Part shown: in pieces, positions 34,950 to 42,946 of the stretch
Layout: each line of letters begins with the position of its first letter
How positions within the stretch are numbered: position 1 is the stretch's first letter
Assembly (NCBI RefSeq): GCF_004364555.1
Contig: NZ_SOAM01000002.1
Coordinates: 744,001-808,000, forward strand
DNA length: 64,000 nt
Reading direction: 5' to 3'
Source of the DNA: Amnibacterium kyonggiense
GTDB lineage: Bacteria; Actinomycetota; Actinomycetes; Actinomycetales; Microbacteriaceae
Notes under the pieces: model-generated
Told to the model about the DNA's origin: nothing
What the model saw: the letters and a program-made list of their open reading frames with translations, nothing else
Databases searched by the model: none
Made by a program: the position numbers and the translations under genes

Positions 34950-35000
34950 GCTCCGGATCCGTGCCGCTCCGCCCGGCGCTGAGCGGCGCGGATCCGGAGC
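34950..35000. repeat. Long inverted repeat between tRNA-Val and amt
   Basis: The arm GCTCCGGATCCGTGCCGCT (34950-34968) matches in inverted order AGCGGCGCGGATCCGGAGC (34982-35000), with one mismatched pair and a 13-base loop. It lies between two ordinary terminators (34881-34910 and 35020-35053), so termination alone does not require it. Confidence 0.6.
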
Positions 35001-35019
35001 ACCATGCCGGAGGGACGCG

Positions 35020-35053
35020 GAACGCCCGCCCCGGCGGACCGGGACGGGCGTTC
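35020..35053 (-). terminator. Terminator downstream of amt
   Basis: GAACGCCCGCCCCGG pairs with CCGGGACGGGCGTTC with one mismatch around CGGA. It lies 17 bp past the amt stop. The next gene on that strand is far away, so amt appears to be a single-gene transcript without glnK. Confidence 0.75.
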
Positions 35054-35069
35054 TGCGTGCGGGAGGCGT

Positions 35070-36377
35070 CTAGGCGCGGACGGTCTCGTCGCTCTCGTCG
35101 AAGACGTAGCTCTCCTCGCCGTGCACCGTGGTGTCGACGCCGGCGACCTCGTCCTCGCTCGTCACGCGGAAGCCGATCGTCTTCTGGATCAGCCAACCGA
35201 GCAGCGCGGCCGTGAAGAACGAGTAGACGGTGACCGCCGCGGCGCCGAGGAACTGCGCGCCGAGCTGCTTCAGCGAGCCCGTGTCGAGCAGGCCGATGCC
35301 GGTCCCGAAGATGCCGATGAAGAGCGTGCCGATCCAGCCGCCGACGAAGTGGATGCCCACGACGTCGAGCGAGTCGTCGAAGCCGAGGCGCCACTTCAGG
35401 TCGATCGCCACGGCGCAGACCGCACCGGTGAGGAGCCCGAGGACCATGCCCCAGAACGGCGTGAGGATGTTGCACGCGGGGGTGATGGCGACGAGGCCGG
35501 ACACGGCGCCCGACGCGGCGCCGATCGAGGTGGCCTTGCCGTCCTTGATCTTCTCCACGATCAGCCAGCCGAGGGTCGCGGCGGCGGGAGCGGCGAGGGT
35601 GTTGATCCACGCGAGCGCTGCGATGCCGTCGACGGCGGCCTCGGAGCCGGCGTTGAAGCCGAACCAGCCGAACCAGAGCAGCGAGGCGCCGAGCAGGGTC
35701 AGCGGCACGTTGTGCGGCTTGACCATGCCCTTCGCGAAGCCGACCCGGCGACCGAGCACGATCGCCAGCGCCAGGCCCGCCGCGCCGGCGTTGATGTGGA
35801 CCGCGGTCCCGCCGGCGAAGTCGTTCACGCCGAGGCCGAAGACGATCCAGCCGCCGTCGGTGAGGCCCTTGTCGCCGAGCGTGAAGTTGAACACCCAGCT
35901 GGCGACCGGGAAGTAGACGAGCGTCACCCAGAGGCCGGCGAAGACCATCCAGGCGCCGAACTTCGCGCGGTCGGCGATGGCGCCGGAGATCAGCGCGACC
36001 GTGATGATCGCGAAGGTCGCCTGGAAGCCGGCGAACGCGAGCGCGTTCAGGTCCGGACCGCCGTTCGCGCCGGAGGTGAGCTGCGGGATGAGCGCGAAGT
36101 TCGTGAACGGGTTGCCGATCACGTGCGGGATCACCCAGTCGTCGCCGCTGGTGAACGAGAACGAGTAGCCGTAGAGCACCCAGAGGACGGCCACGAGCGC
36201 GATGGCGCCGAAGCTCATCATCATCATGCTGATGACGCTCTTGGCCTTGACCATGCCGCCGTAGAAGAACGCGACGCCGGGGGTCATGAGGAGGACGAGG
36301 GCTGCGGCCACGAGGAGCCACAGCGAGTTCAGATCGACGGACGTCGCCGTGGCGGCGGCGTGCACAGTGGGGGCCAT
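35070..36377 (-). CDS. amt: Ammonium transporter Amt
   Basis: Amt conducts ammonium across the membrane. The 435-residue protein has about 11 spans. Marks include LMTPGVAFFYGGMVKAKS, FAGGTAVHINAGAAGLALA (the D-F-A-G-G-T-x-V-H signature with the first pore His), WFGWFGFNAGS, AASGAVSGLVAITPACN, and DDSLDVVGIHFVGGW with the second pore His. ATG at 36377 is chosen because GAGAGGTC precedes it and family homology begins there; the frame opens earlier without support. The C-terminal tail ends in ESDETVRA. A GlnR-like box lies 120 bp upstream, pointing to nitrogen control. Confidence 0.96.
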   Translation of the reverse strand: MAPTVHAAATATSVDLNSLWLLVAAALVLLMTPGVAFFYGGMVKAKSVISMMMMSFGAIALVAVLWVLYGYSFSFTSGDDWVIPHVIGNPFTNFALIPQLTSGANGGPDLNALAFAGFQATFAIITVALISGAIADRAKFGAWMVFAGLWVTLVYFPVASWVFNFTLGDKGLTDGGWIVFGLGVNDFAGGTAVHINAGAAGLALAIVLGRRVGFAKGMVKPHNVPLTLLGASLLWFGWFGFNAGSEAAVDGIAALAWINTLAAPAAATLGWLIVEKIKDGKATSIGAASGAVSGLVAITPACNILTPFWGMVLGLLTGAVCAVAIDLKWRLGFDDSLDVVGIHFVGGWIGTLFIGIFGTGIGLLDTGSLKQLGAQFLGAAAVTVYSFFTAALLGWLIQKTIGFRVTSEDEVAGVDTTVHGEESYVFDESDETVRA

Positions 36378-36596
36378 TGAGCCTGGGACCTCTCTTGTTC
36401 GTGCCGGGGAGGGCGGCTTCCGGTGCGCGGGCTGCTGCGAGCCCCCGCTGCTCGGCGGACGGCACGGGAATCCGCCCCCGAGTGTGTCGGAGGCACGTTT
36501 CACCGCCCGGCGCACCGTGTTTCTCGGGCGTTACAGATCGGGCTCCGATGTGAACAGCGTGTTTCGGGGCGCCCGGCACGGCCTCCCGGACCGCCG
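36378..36596. other. Intergenic stretch upstream of amt, without genes
   Basis: No gene is seen in these 219 bp between amt and the zapE 3' end. They contain the amt RBS, a GlnR-like box at 36497-36534, and a second partial motif further upstream (a GAAAC followed by TTCAC on the minus strand, about 36550-36567). Confidence 0.6.
36497..36534 (-). promoter_or_regulatory. GlnR-like binding site upstream of amt
   Basis: On the minus strand the order is GTAAC, six bases, GAAAC, six bases, CGCCG, six bases, GAAAC. This follows the actinobacterial GlnR box layout gTnAC-n6-GaAAC-n6-GtnAC-n6-GAAAC with exact spacing; only the third half-site departs from consensus. Its place 120 bp before an amt start codon fits nitrogen-dependent activation. 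I infer the regulator; it is not encoded in this window. Confidence 0.6.
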
Positions 36597-37625
36597 TCAG
36601 ACGGGTGCGGCCCCGGCGTGGGTCATCGCCACCAGTCGCGAGATCGCCCGCAGGTACTTCTTCCGGTAGCCGCCCGCGAGCATGTCCTCGCCGAAGACGC
36701 GGTCGAGGGGCAGCCCGCCCGCGACGATGCGGACCTGGGCGTCGTACAGGCGGTCGACGAGCGCCACGAAGCGCAGCGCCTCCGTCTGCCCCGGCAGCGC
36801 GCGCACGTCGAGCAGCCCCGCCGTGCGGAGGCCGTCGACGAGCCCGACGTACCGGGCGGGGTGGACGGAGGCGAGGTGGTCGATCAGCCCGCCGAAGTCG
36901 TCGACGGTCGTCCCGGCCTCGTCCGGCAGCGCGACCACCGCGTCGTCGCCGGCGACGACGGCGGCCTCCGCCGCGTCGCGCCGCCGGTAGTCGAGCCCGC
37001 CGATCCGGATCGTCGTGAAGCGGTCGGCGAGGCCCTGGATCTCGCGGAGGAAGTCCGCGGCGGCGAACCGCCCCTCCCCCAGCGCGTTCGGGGGCGTGTT
37101 CGAGGTCGCGCCGATCCGCGTGCCGCCGGCGACGAGCTCGCCGAGGAAGCGCGACATGAGCATGGTGTCGCCCGGGTCGTCGAGCTCGAACTCGTCGATG
37201 GCGATGAGGCTGGCGCCCGACAGCAGCCGGACGGCCTCCTGGTACCCGAGCGCGCCGACGAGCGCGGTGTACTCGATGAATGTGCCGAAGTACTTCCGGC
37301 CGGGGGCGAGGTGCCAGAGCGCCGCGAGCAGGTGCGTCTTGCCGACGCCGAAGCCGCCGTCCAGGTAGAGGCCGGGCCGCTGCGGCGGCGCCTTCGGGCC
37401 GCGGCGGAACAGGCCGCCCGATCGCGGGCGGCCGGCGAACGACTCCACGAACGCGCGGACCGCCTCGACGGCCTCCGCCTGCGACGGGTGCTCCGGGTCC
37501 GGCCGGTAGTTCTCGAGCGTCGCGTCCGCGAACTGCCGGGGCGGCACGAGCGACGCGGCCATGCGCGCCGGGTCGACCTGCGGCACGACGTCGGCGAGGC
37601 GGCGGTGCGCCGTCACCGGTGCCAC
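36597..37625 (-). CDS. zapE: ZapE/AFG1-family ATPase
   Basis: A 342-residue P-loop ATPase. Walker A is GLYLDGGFGVGKTHLLAALW, Walker B is SLIAIDEFELDD, and the sensor region has GATSNTPPNALGEGRF, all typical of AFG1/ZapE. In E. coli ZapE affects Z-ring constriction under low oxygen; the role in actinobacteria is not settled. GTG at 37625 is divergent from sseA (130 bp between). The 3' end faces the amt control region. Confidence 0.92.
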   Translation of the reverse strand: MAPVTAHRRLADVVPQVDPARMAASLVPPRQFADATLENYRPDPEHPSQAEAVEAVRAFVESFAGRPRSGGLFRRGPKAPPQRPGLYLDGGFGVGKTHLLAALWHLAPGRKYFGTFIEYTALVGALGYQEAVRLLSGASLIAIDEFELDDPGDTMLMSRFLGELVAGGTRIGATSNTPPNALGEGRFAAADFLREIQGLADRFTTIRIGGLDYRRRDAAEAAVVAGDDAVVALPDEAGTTVDDFGGLIDHLASVHPARYVGLVDGLRTAGLLDVRALPGQTEALRFVALVDRLYDAQVRIVAGGLPLDRVFGEDMLAGGYRKKYLRAISRLVAMTHAGAAPV

Positions 37626-37755
37626 CGGGCGTCACAGAAGGGGGCTCGCGCCACGGGGTCACCTCAACTGCATAGGGTCGGATCCGCCGCCTGCACGGCG
37701 GTGGCAGCGTATCGCCGGGGTCTCGTGCCACCGGTGAGCATCCCGAGGAGGCACC

Positions 37756-38658
37756 ATGACGGCAGACGACGACGCTCGGTTCGGTGCGTACGCGCACCCG
37801 GAGCGGCTCGTGTCGACGGACTGGCTGGCGGAGCACCTCGGCGACGAGGGCCTCGTGGTCGTCGAGTCGGACGAGGACGTGCTGCTCTACGAGACCGGCC
37901 ACATCCCCGGCGCGGTCAAGGTCGACTGGCACCTCGACCTCAACGACCCCGTCACCCGCGACTACATCGACGGCGAGGCGTTCGCCGCCCTGTTCGGCCG
38001 GCTCGGCATCGCGCGCGACGCGACGGTCGTCGTCTACGGCGACAAGAGCAACTGGTGGGCCGCGTACGCGCTCTGGGTCTTCACCCTCTTCGGCCACGAG
38101 GACGTCCGGCTCCTCGATGGCGGCCGGGCGAAGTGGATCGTGGAGGATCGGCCGCTGACGCGGGAGGCGCCCGAGCGCACCCCGGTCGAGTACCCGGTCG
38201 TCGAGCGCGACGACTCGGGCGTCCGCGCGTTCCGCGAGGACGTGCTCGCCCACTTCGGCTCGCCCCTCATCGACGTCCGCAGCCCGCTCGAGTACTCGGG
38301 CGAGCGCACCACGGCGCCCGAGTACCCGGAGGAGTCCGCGCTGCGGGCCGGGCACATCCCGACCGCGCAGAACGTCCCGTGGGCGAAGGCGGCGGCGGAG
38401 GACAGCACCTTCCGGTCGCGCGCGGAGCTCGAGGCGATCTACCAGGACGGCGCGGGCCTCCGGCCCGGCGACGACGTGATCGCGTACTGCCGGATCGGCG
38501 AGCGCTCGAGCCACACCTGGTTCGTGCTGACGCACCTGCTCGGCTACGAGGGCGTGCGGAACTACGACGGATCCTGGACGGAGTGGGGCAGCGCGGTCCG
38601 CGTGCCGATCGTGCAGGGCGAGCAGCCCGGCGACGCACCTGCCACGCTGAGGGGATGA
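37756..38658 (+). CDS. sseA: Two-domain sulfurtransferase (rhodanese, SseA-like)
   Basis: The 300-residue product has two rhodanese domains. The N-terminal one ([21 protein letters not shown]) is inactive-like, with [10 protein letters not shown] at its loop. The C-terminal one ([26 protein letters not shown]) has the active loop [13 protein letters not shown] with the catalytic cysteine. The C-R-I-G-E-R loop fits thiosulfate sulfurtransferase rather than mercaptopyruvate type. ATG at 37756 follows GAGGAG. Its stop overlaps the SufE-like start (ATGA), a pairing seen in many actinobacteria. Confidence 0.93.
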   Translation: MTADDDARFGAYAHPERLVSTDWLAEHLGDEGLVVVESDEDVLLYETGHIPGAVKVDWHLDLNDPVTRDYIDGEAFAALFGRLGIARDATVVVYGDKSNWWAAYALWVFTLFGHEDVRLLDGGRAKWIVEDRPLTREAPERTPVEYPVVERDDSGVRAFREDVLAHFGSPLIDVRSPLEYSGERTTAPEYPEESALRAGHIPTAQNVPWAKAAAEDSTFRSRAELEAIYQDGAGLRPGDDVIAYCRIGERSSHTWFVLTHLLGYEGVRNYDGSWTEWGSAVRVPIVQGEQPGDAPATLRG

Positions 38659-39068
38659 CCGACCAGCTCGACGCCATCCGCGAGGAGTTCCTCGCCGTGG
38701 AGCCCCGCGAGCGCCTGCTCCTCCTCCTCGAGTACGCCGACGACCTTCCGGCCCTGCCGGAGCGGTTCGGCGACTCCCCCGACCTGCTCGAGCGGGTGCC
38801 GGAGTGCCAGGCGCCCGTCTTCGTGAAGGCCGAGGTGGAGGACGGGGCCGTCCACGTCCACGCGACCGCACCGGCCGAGGCGCCGACGACGCGCGGGTTC
38901 GCGTCGGTGCTCGCGCACGGGCTCGACGGGCTGACCCGGGAGGAGGCGCTCGCCGTCCCCGACGACTTCCCGGACACGCTCGGGCTGACCGCCGCGGTGT
39001 CGCCGCTGCGCCTCCGCGGCATGCACGGGCTGCTGCAGCGCATCAAGCGGCAGCTGCGGGAGGCGTGA
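38655..39068 (+). CDS. SufE-family protein
   Basis: A 137-residue protein of SufE type. [19 protein letters not shown] holds the conserved cysteine that accepts sulfur from a desulfurase, and [24 protein letters not shown] is the downstream family helix. With SseA in the preceding overlapping gene, a sulfur-transfer pair is likely, though actinobacteria often use SufU with SufS, so this may serve another acceptor. ATG at 38655 and the GTGA overlap with the next gene show a coupled three-gene set. Confidence 0.92.
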   Translation: MTDQLDAIREEFLAVEPRERLLLLLEYADDLPALPERFGDSPDLLERVPECQAPVFVKAEVEDGAVHVHATAPAEAPTTRGFASVLAHGLDGLTREEALAVPDDFPDTLGLTAAVSPLRLRGMHGLLQRIKRQLREA

Positions 39069-39781
39069 GCGTGCCGGTCGTCGACGCGCTGCTGCCGACG
39101 CCGGGCGAGCGGGTCGAGCTCGACCGCGACGCGCTCCGGGCGTGGCTGCGCGAGCGCTACGCGCTGCCGTACAGCGCGTTCGTGCGGGTGAACCTCGTCG
39201 CGGCGCTCGGCGGCCAGACCACCGCGTCCGACGGCACGTCCGACGGGCTCACCGGCGGCATCGACCGGCTCCTGCTCGCGGAGCTGCGCCGCTCCGCCGA
39301 CGTCGTGCTCGTCGGCGCGGGGACGCTGCGCGCCGAGCGGCTGGCGCTGCCGAAGACGGCGGCGCTCGCCGTGGCGACCCGTCGGGGCGACCTCGACCCC
39401 GCGACCCTCCCCGCCCCGGCCGCGGACGGCCGTCGCGCGATCGTGCTCTGCTCGGACCGCGTCGCGCCCGCGCTCCGCGCCCGGGTCGGCGACCGCGCCA
39501 CGGTCCGCGTCGTCGACGGCGACCCGAGCAGGACGCCGTCCGTGCTGATCGAGGCGCTCGTCGCGGACGGCATGCCCCGGATCGTCTGCGAGGGCGGCGC
39601 GGAGCTGGCGGGGCGGCTCGTGACGGCGGGCGTCGTCGACGAGCTCGACCTCACCACGGCGCCGGCGCTCGCGGGCGGCGGCCCGGCGCTCAGAGCGCTG
39701 GGCGGGCCCTGGACGCTCGTCGGCCTTCTGCACGACGAGACGGACCGGCTGTACGCGCGCTGGCGGTCTCCGGCGCGCTGA
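39065..39781 (+). CDS. RibD C-terminal/dihydrofolate-reductase-like reductase
   Basis: A 238-residue single-domain protein of the RibD-C fold. FVRVNLVAALGGQTTASDG, DVVLVGAGTLRAERLAL, RIVCEGGAELAGRLVTAGVVDELDLTTAPALAGGG are typical of pyrimidine reductase-like enzymes, including the G-A-G-T-x-R-x-E and E-G-G-x-x-L marks. No deaminase domain is present, so riboflavin function is uncertain. GTG at 39065 overlaps the SufE-like stop. Its last 92 bp overlap the 3' end of the opposite-strand hydrolase gene. Confidence 0.88.
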   Translation: MSVPVVDALLPTPGERVELDRDALRAWLRERYALPYSAFVRVNLVAALGGQTTASDGTSDGLTGGIDRLLLAELRRSADVVLVGAGTLRAERLALPKTAALAVATRRGDLDPATLPAPAADGRRAIVLCSDRVAPALRARVGDRATVRVVDGDPSRTPSVLIEALVADGMPRIVCEGGAELAGRLVTAGVVDELDLTTAPALAGGGPALRALGGPWTLVGLLHDETDRLYARWRSPAR

Positions 39782-40925
39782 CCCGGTCGAGCGCGGGGAG
39801 GTCGTCGGCGAGCCACGCGGTGACCGCGCCCTCCCACCGCTCCGGATCCCGGTTCCAGAGCCGCGTGTGCCGCGCGCCCTGGAAGGTCACGAGGCGGACG
39901 AGGTCGGGCCGCGCGTCGGCGAAGCGGTGGGCGACCTCCGGCGGCGCGACGCCGTCGTCCTCGCTCTGCAGCACGAGGACCGGTACCTCGAGCTCCGCCG
40001 GGTCGGCGGTGACCGAGGGATCCACGTCGAGGCCGTGCGCCCCGACCAGGCGGCCCCACGGGCCCCTCAGCAGCGAGAGCGCGCCGCGGCGGACCGGCTC
40101 GGGCACCCCCGCGCCCCGGGCGAGCAGCGCCTGGGCGCCGTCGAGGACCGGCGAGTCGAGCACGACCCCGCGGATCACCTCCCGCACGCGGGACCGGTGC
40201 GCCGTCGCGAGCACGATCGAGGCGCCGGACGACCAGCCGACGAGCACGACCTCCGTCGCCCCCTCGTCGAGCGCGTGGAGGATCGCGGACTCGACGTCCA
40301 CCCACTCCGCGTCGGTGACCGCGTACCGGGAGGTGTCGCCCGCGGGCGCCTCGCCGTCGCCGCGGTACGCGGGCAGCAGGACGCTCCAGCCCGCGGCGAC
40401 GAGCGCCGGGATCGCGCGGAGCGCCTCCTGGCGCACCGACGCGCGCCCGTGCACGAGCACCGCCCACCGCTTCACGTCGCCCACCGACACGACCCACGCA
40501 GGCACCGCGCCCTGCGTCGTCTGCACCCGCTCGGACCGGAACGGCACGCCGAACGCGTCGGGCGAGAGCCACATCCACCCGTTGAAGCGCCCCTCGCGCG
40601 CCGCGGTGAGGTCGCCGGTGTCCACGCCCTGCAGCTCACGGAGGACCCCGTCGCCGTCGATGCCGATGATCGGGCCGACCCGGGCGTGCCCGCGGCCCTC
40701 CGCGAACCAGAAGCTGTAGCGGCCGGGCAGCAGCGACTCGGGGGTCGCGCCGAACCGGATCGTGCCGCTCGCGAGGTCGACGCCGCGCACCGGGGTCGCG
40801 CGCTGCTGGCGGGGCGTCGCCATGCGCCGCGCGGTGCGGGCCGTCAGCGCGCCGGTCGCGACGGCGCCGGCGGCGACGACACCGGCCGCGAGCACGCCGC
40901 GGACGGGATCGAGGCGGCCTGCCAT
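39690..40925 (-). CDS. Alpha/beta hydrolase, membrane-anchored
   Basis: The 411-residue product starts with an Ala-rich hydrophobic segment (GVLAAGVVAAGAVATGALTA, about 10-29), a likely N-terminal anchor. The hydrolase fold follows with HGRASVRQEALRAIPALV, the nucleophile elbow LVGWSSGASI (Ser), and late EDDGVAPPEV (Asp region) and GARHTRLW (His). These give a full Ser-Asp-His set. Substrate unknown. ATG at 40925 follows GGAGG. The last 30 residues are low-complexity and antisense to the reductase gene; the true domain ends before the overlap. Confidence 0.85.
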   Translation of the reverse strand: MAGRLDPVRGVLAAGVVAAGAVATGALTARTARRMATPRQQRATPVRGVDLASGTIRFGATPESLLPGRYSFWFAEGRGHARVGPIIGIDGDGVLRELQGVDTGDLTAAREGRFNGWMWLSPDAFGVPFRSERVQTTQGAVPAWVVSVGDVKRWAVLVHGRASVRQEALRAIPALVAAGWSVLLPAYRGDGEAPAGDTSRYAVTDAEWVDVESAILHALDEGATEVVLVGWSSGASIVLATAHRSRVREVIRGVVLDSPVLDGAQALLARGAGVPEPVRRGALSLLRGPWGRLVGAHGLDVDPSVTADPAELEVPVLVLQSEDDGVAPPEVAHRFADARPDLVRLVTFQGARHTRLWNRDPERWEGAVTAWLADDLPALDRVSAPETASARTAGPSRRAEGRRASRARPAL

Positions 40926-41040
40926 CGCGTCCTCCGTCCGTCCGGTGCTGCGCAGTCCGTGCATGGTATTGGTGCGGTCGTGCGCTGGGAGGTCCGCGTG
41001 CCGAGGGAGCCGGGGGCGGAGACGGCCCTAGTCTGATCGC

Positions 41041-41622
41041 GTGCCGGGTGCGATGTCGGCGCCCTTCGAAGCGGCGCGGGAGTCGATCGCCGCCGCGCGC
41101 GTGCGCAACGACCTCATCGTCTCGGAGATCCCGTCGCCCACGAAGGTCGCGCCCTTCTCGCTCGCTCTGGCGGGTGACGTGCGGCAGAAGGTCCACGGCG
41201 AGGACTCGGAGCTCGGCACCGGACGCTTCATCCTCCTCCACGACCCCGCGGGGCAGGATGCCTGGGACGGCGACTTCCGCGTGGTGTGCTTCGCGCAGGC
41301 GCCGCTCGAGACCGACATCGGCACCGACCCGTTCCTCGCCGAGGTGACCTGGTCCTGGCTCACGGACGCCCTCGAGGTGCGCGGGGCCGAGTACACGGCC
41401 GCCTCGGGCACCGCGACGACCATCGTCTCCTCCGGCTTCGGCGAACTCGCGAGCCAGGGCACCGGCGCGAAGGTCGAGCTGCGCGCCTCCTGGACGCCGA
41501 CCGACCTGGACCTCGGCAAGCATGTGGAAGGCTGGAGCGAGTTGCTGTGCATGCTCGCCGGTCTTCCGCCGGCGGCCGAGGGAGTGAGTGTGTTGTCCGC
41601 ACGACGAGCAGGGCGTGACTGA
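41041..41622 (+). CDS. DUF3000 domain-containing protein
   Basis: A 193-residue protein of an actinobacterial family without known function. It reads IPSPTKVAPFSLALAGDV, GRFILLHDPAGQDAWDG, and TWSWLTDALEVRGAEYTAASGTATTI, with ELRASWTP near the end. No membrane span. It overlaps the rnd start, the usual DUF3000-rnd order in actinobacteria. GTG at 41041; ATG at 41053 is an alternative. Confidence 0.92.
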   Translation: MPGAMSAPFEAARESIAAARVRNDLIVSEIPSPTKVAPFSLALAGDVRQKVHGEDSELGTGRFILLHDPAGQDAWDGDFRVVCFAQAPLETDIGTDPFLAEVTWSWLTDALEVRGAEYTAASGTATTIVSSGFGELASQGTGAKVELRASWTPTDLDLGKHVEGWSELLCMLAGLPPAAEGVSVLSARRAGRD

Positions 41623-42856
41623 CCCGGCCGAACCGGCCCCGCTGCCCGACGCGACGCCGGCCCAGCCGGTCGAGGTCGTCGCGGACCCGGACGCCTACCG
41701 GGACGCCGTTCGGCGCATCGTGGCCGGGAGCGGCCCCATCGCCGTCGACGCGGAGCGCGCGAGCGGCTTCCGGTACTCGCAGCGCGCCTACCTGATCCAG
41801 CTGTTCCGTCGCGGCTCGGGCACGGTGCTGCTCGACCCGATCGCGTTCGACGACCTCTCCGAGCTCGCCGAGGCCATGCGCGGCGCGGAATGGGTGCTGC
41901 ACGCGGCGAGCCAGGACCTCCCCTGCCTCCTCGAGGTCGGGCTCGTCCCGGACCGGATCTTCGACACCGAGCTCGGCGCCCGCCTGCTCGGGTTCGAGCG
42001 GGTCGGGCTCGGGGCGGTCGTCGAGCGGCTGCTCGGGCTCCACCTCGCCAAGGAGCACTCCGCCGCCGACTGGTCGACCCGCCCGCTGCCGACCCCGTGG
42101 CTCGTCTACGCCGCGCTCGACGTCGAGCTGCTGCTCGACGTGCGCGACGCGGAGGAGGCGCTGCTCGTCGAGCAGGACAAGACGGAGATCGCCCGCCAGG
42201 AGTTCGAATCCGTGCGGACCCGCGAGGCGAAGCCGGCCCCCGCCGAGCCGTGGCGGCGCCTCTCGGGCGTCCACGCCGTCCGCGGCGCGCGGAACCTCGC
42301 GGTCGCCCGGTCGCTGTGGCAGGCGCGCGACGCCTATGCGCGGCAGATCGACGCGGCGCCCGGGCGGCTCGTGCCGGACGCGTCCCTCGTCGCCGTCGCC
42401 CGCACGCCGCCCGGCTCGAAGCGGGAGCTCGCCGGCATGCGCAGCTTCAGCGGCCGTGCGAGCCGGTCCGAGATCGATCGCTGGTGGGCGGCCGTCGAGG
42501 CCGGCCTCGCCGCGGAGGACCTCCCCTCGACCCGCGTGCAGTCCGATGCGCTGCCGCCGCCCCGCGCCTGGAGCGACCGCAACCCGGAGGCGGACCGTCG
42601 GCTCAAGGCCGCCCGGCCCGCGGTCGCGGCGATCGCCGAGGCCATGGCGCTCCCGGCCGAGAATCTCCTGCCTCCCGAGGCGCTCCGTCGCGTCGCGTGG
42701 GAGCCGCCGCAGCCCGCGACGGCCGAGGCGATCGCCGAGGTGCTCGAGCAGCACGCCGCGCGACCCTGGCAGGTCGTGGCCACGGCACAAGCGATCGCCG
42801 ATGCCTTTGTGCGGGCCGCACAAGCGCCCGCCGAGACGGACGGATCGCCCTCGTAG
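41615..42856 (+). CDS. rnd: HRDC-domain ribonuclease D-like exonuclease
   Basis: About 413 residues: a DEDD-type 3'-5' exonuclease domain (PIAVDAERASGFRYSQRAYLIQL with the D-x-E pair, VLHAASQDLPCLLEVGL, YAALDVELLLDV) followed by an HRDC domain (RKLSGVHAVRG-like helix, YARQIDAAPGRLVPDASLVA) and a C-terminal helical extension. Members trim tRNA and other RNA ends. GTG at 41615 gives a product starting TDPAEPA and an 8-bp overlap with DUF3000; GTG at 41588 would add nine residues without family support. The thiolase gene follows after a 90-bp gap. Confidence 0.92.
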   Translation: MTDPAEPAPLPDATPAQPVEVVADPDAYRDAVRRIVAGSGPIAVDAERASGFRYSQRAYLIQLFRRGSGTVLLDPIAFDDLSELAEAMRGAEWVLHAASQDLPCLLEVGLVPDRIFDTELGARLLGFERVGLGAVVERLLGLHLAKEHSAADWSTRPLPTPWLVYAALDVELLLDVRDAEEALLVEQDKTEIARQEFESVRTREAKPAPAEPWRRLSGVHAVRGARNLAVARSLWQARDAYARQIDAAPGRLVPDASLVAVARTPPGSKRELAGMRSFSGRASRSEIDRWWAAVEAGLAAEDLPSTRVQSDALPPPRAWSDRNPEADRRLKAARPAVAAIAEAMALPAENLLPPEALRRVAWEPPQPATAEAIAEVLEQHAARPWQVVATAQAIADAFVRAAQAPAETDGSPS

Positions 42857-42946
42857 GTCTCCTGCAGCCGATTCGGTCCAGGCCGAGCGCCGGAGAATGA
42901 TTCCGGAGGCCCGTTCCGAAGGGGCCGCGTGAGGAGTCGATCAGGC

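Noticed and set aside
36378-36515. Longer Amt product starting near 36515
   Set aside because: The extra residues are Pro/Ser/Arg-rich and unlike an Amt N-terminus; the ATG at 36377 has a good RBS.
34831-38871. Open frame of more than 1300 codons on the minus strand
   Set aside because: It runs across amt, zapE and sseA in other frames and is Arg/Pro/Gly-rich shadow sequence caused by high GC.
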